Positions 13,942 to 14,054 of a stretch of DNA of 14,054 nt are shown piece by piece (position 1 is the first letter of the stretch; every line of letters begins with the position of its first letter). The notes beneath the pieces are model-generated. The model had not been told where the DNA came from and ran no database searches. It saw only the letters and a list, made by a program, of their open reading frames with translations. The position numbers and the translations under genes are program-made. Origin of the DNA: Bacillota bacterium (GTDB lineage: Bacteria; Bacillota_A; Clostridia; DSM-8532); assembly GCA_023424865.1 (NCBI GenBank), contig JAFADM010000088.1:1-14054 (forward strand). Direction: 5' to 3'.

Positions 13942-14054
13942 ATGAAATATTGCGGTAAATGCAAGGTTACGGTAAAAAGCGGAACGGCTCGGTGCCCGCT
14001 TTGCCAGAATAATCTTGAAGGCGAGGCGGAGGCAGAGGCTTATCCTGTGCTGCC
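13942..14054 (+). CDS. Zinc-ribbon protein, N-terminal part (cut by window end)
   Basis: The first 37 codons read MKYCGKCKVTV, then CPLCQNNLEG and an acidic stretch. Two CxxC pairs (Cys4/Cys7 and Cys18/Cys21) form a short zinc ribbon. ATG 13942 has AAAGGGGG about 10 bases upstream. In related Clostridia, a protein with such a ribbon followed by membrane helices (DUF6320-type) often follows the hydrolase and acyltransferase genes, so this is probably the third member of that cassette. The membrane part lies beyond the window. Confidence 0.7.
   Translation, partial: MKYCGKCKVTVKSGTARCPLCQNNLEGEAEAEAYPVL

Overview
The window looks like a low-to-mid G+C Gram-positive anaerobe, most likely a Clostridia member (Lachnospiraceae-like). 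The evidence is the strong AAGGAGG-type ribosome sites, a lipoprotein sugar-binding protein of the LplA type with LplB/LplC-type permeases, a lantibiotic-protection-type ABC transporter with its own two-component system, and an alpha/beta hydrolase / condensation-like acyltransferase / zinc-ribbon gene trio. No rRNA, tRNA, CRISPR array, insertion sequence or phage gene was seen.

Region 1 (about 1-5135, + strand) is a carbohydrate-uptake locus. It holds the last codons of an LplB-type permease, a complete LplC/YtcP-type permease, a large lipoprotein solute-binding protein, and then, after a highly structured 232-base gap with a good intrinsic terminator, a 741-residue FAD-dependent oxidoreductase with a carbohydrate-binding-like C-terminal half. 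The likely logic is import of an oligosaccharide or modified sugar followed by intracellular oxidation. The substrate cannot be read from the sequence. A long inverted repeat at 5084-5135 ends both this locus and the convergent one.

Region 2 (about 5192-11160, - strand) is a self-contained sense-and-respond module. In transcription order it is: a small excisionase-like helix-turn-helix protein, an OmpR-family response regulator, a histidine kinase with almost no extracellular part, an intrinsic terminator, a promoter carrying four CTTG/CAAG cores spaced exactly 11 bases apart, a LanF/BcrA-type ATPase, two ABC-2-type permeases, and a membrane-anchored serine hydrolase of the beta-lactamase/PBP4* family. 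The genes overlap or nearly touch inside each half. The most likely role is detecting and resisting a cell-envelope-active peptide (lantibiotic or bacitracin-like). The region is visibly richer in A+T than its flanks, mainly between 5190 and 9250, which suggests acquisition by transfer, although no mobile-element ends were found.

Region 3 (about 11320-14054, + strand) starts from a promoter with a perfect TATAAT, followed by a compact leader RNA that can fold in two competing ways. It then encodes a 97-residue two-helix membrane protein carrying the sodium-site signature of oxaloacetate decarboxylase beta subunits, an HSL-type alpha/beta hydrolase, an HxxxDG acyltransferase/condensation-like protein with a TTG start overlapping the hydrolase, and the start of a zinc-ribbon protein cut off by the window end. 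These four genes are closely spaced and probably form one operon.

The best candidates for something under-described are: (a) the Region 2 module, with its very regular 11-base operator and its membrane-bound hydrolase; (b) the stand-alone OadB-signature protein with a possible structured leader; (c) the elaborate hairpin array before the oxidoreductase; and (d) the hydrolase-acyltransferase-zinc-ribbon cassette.
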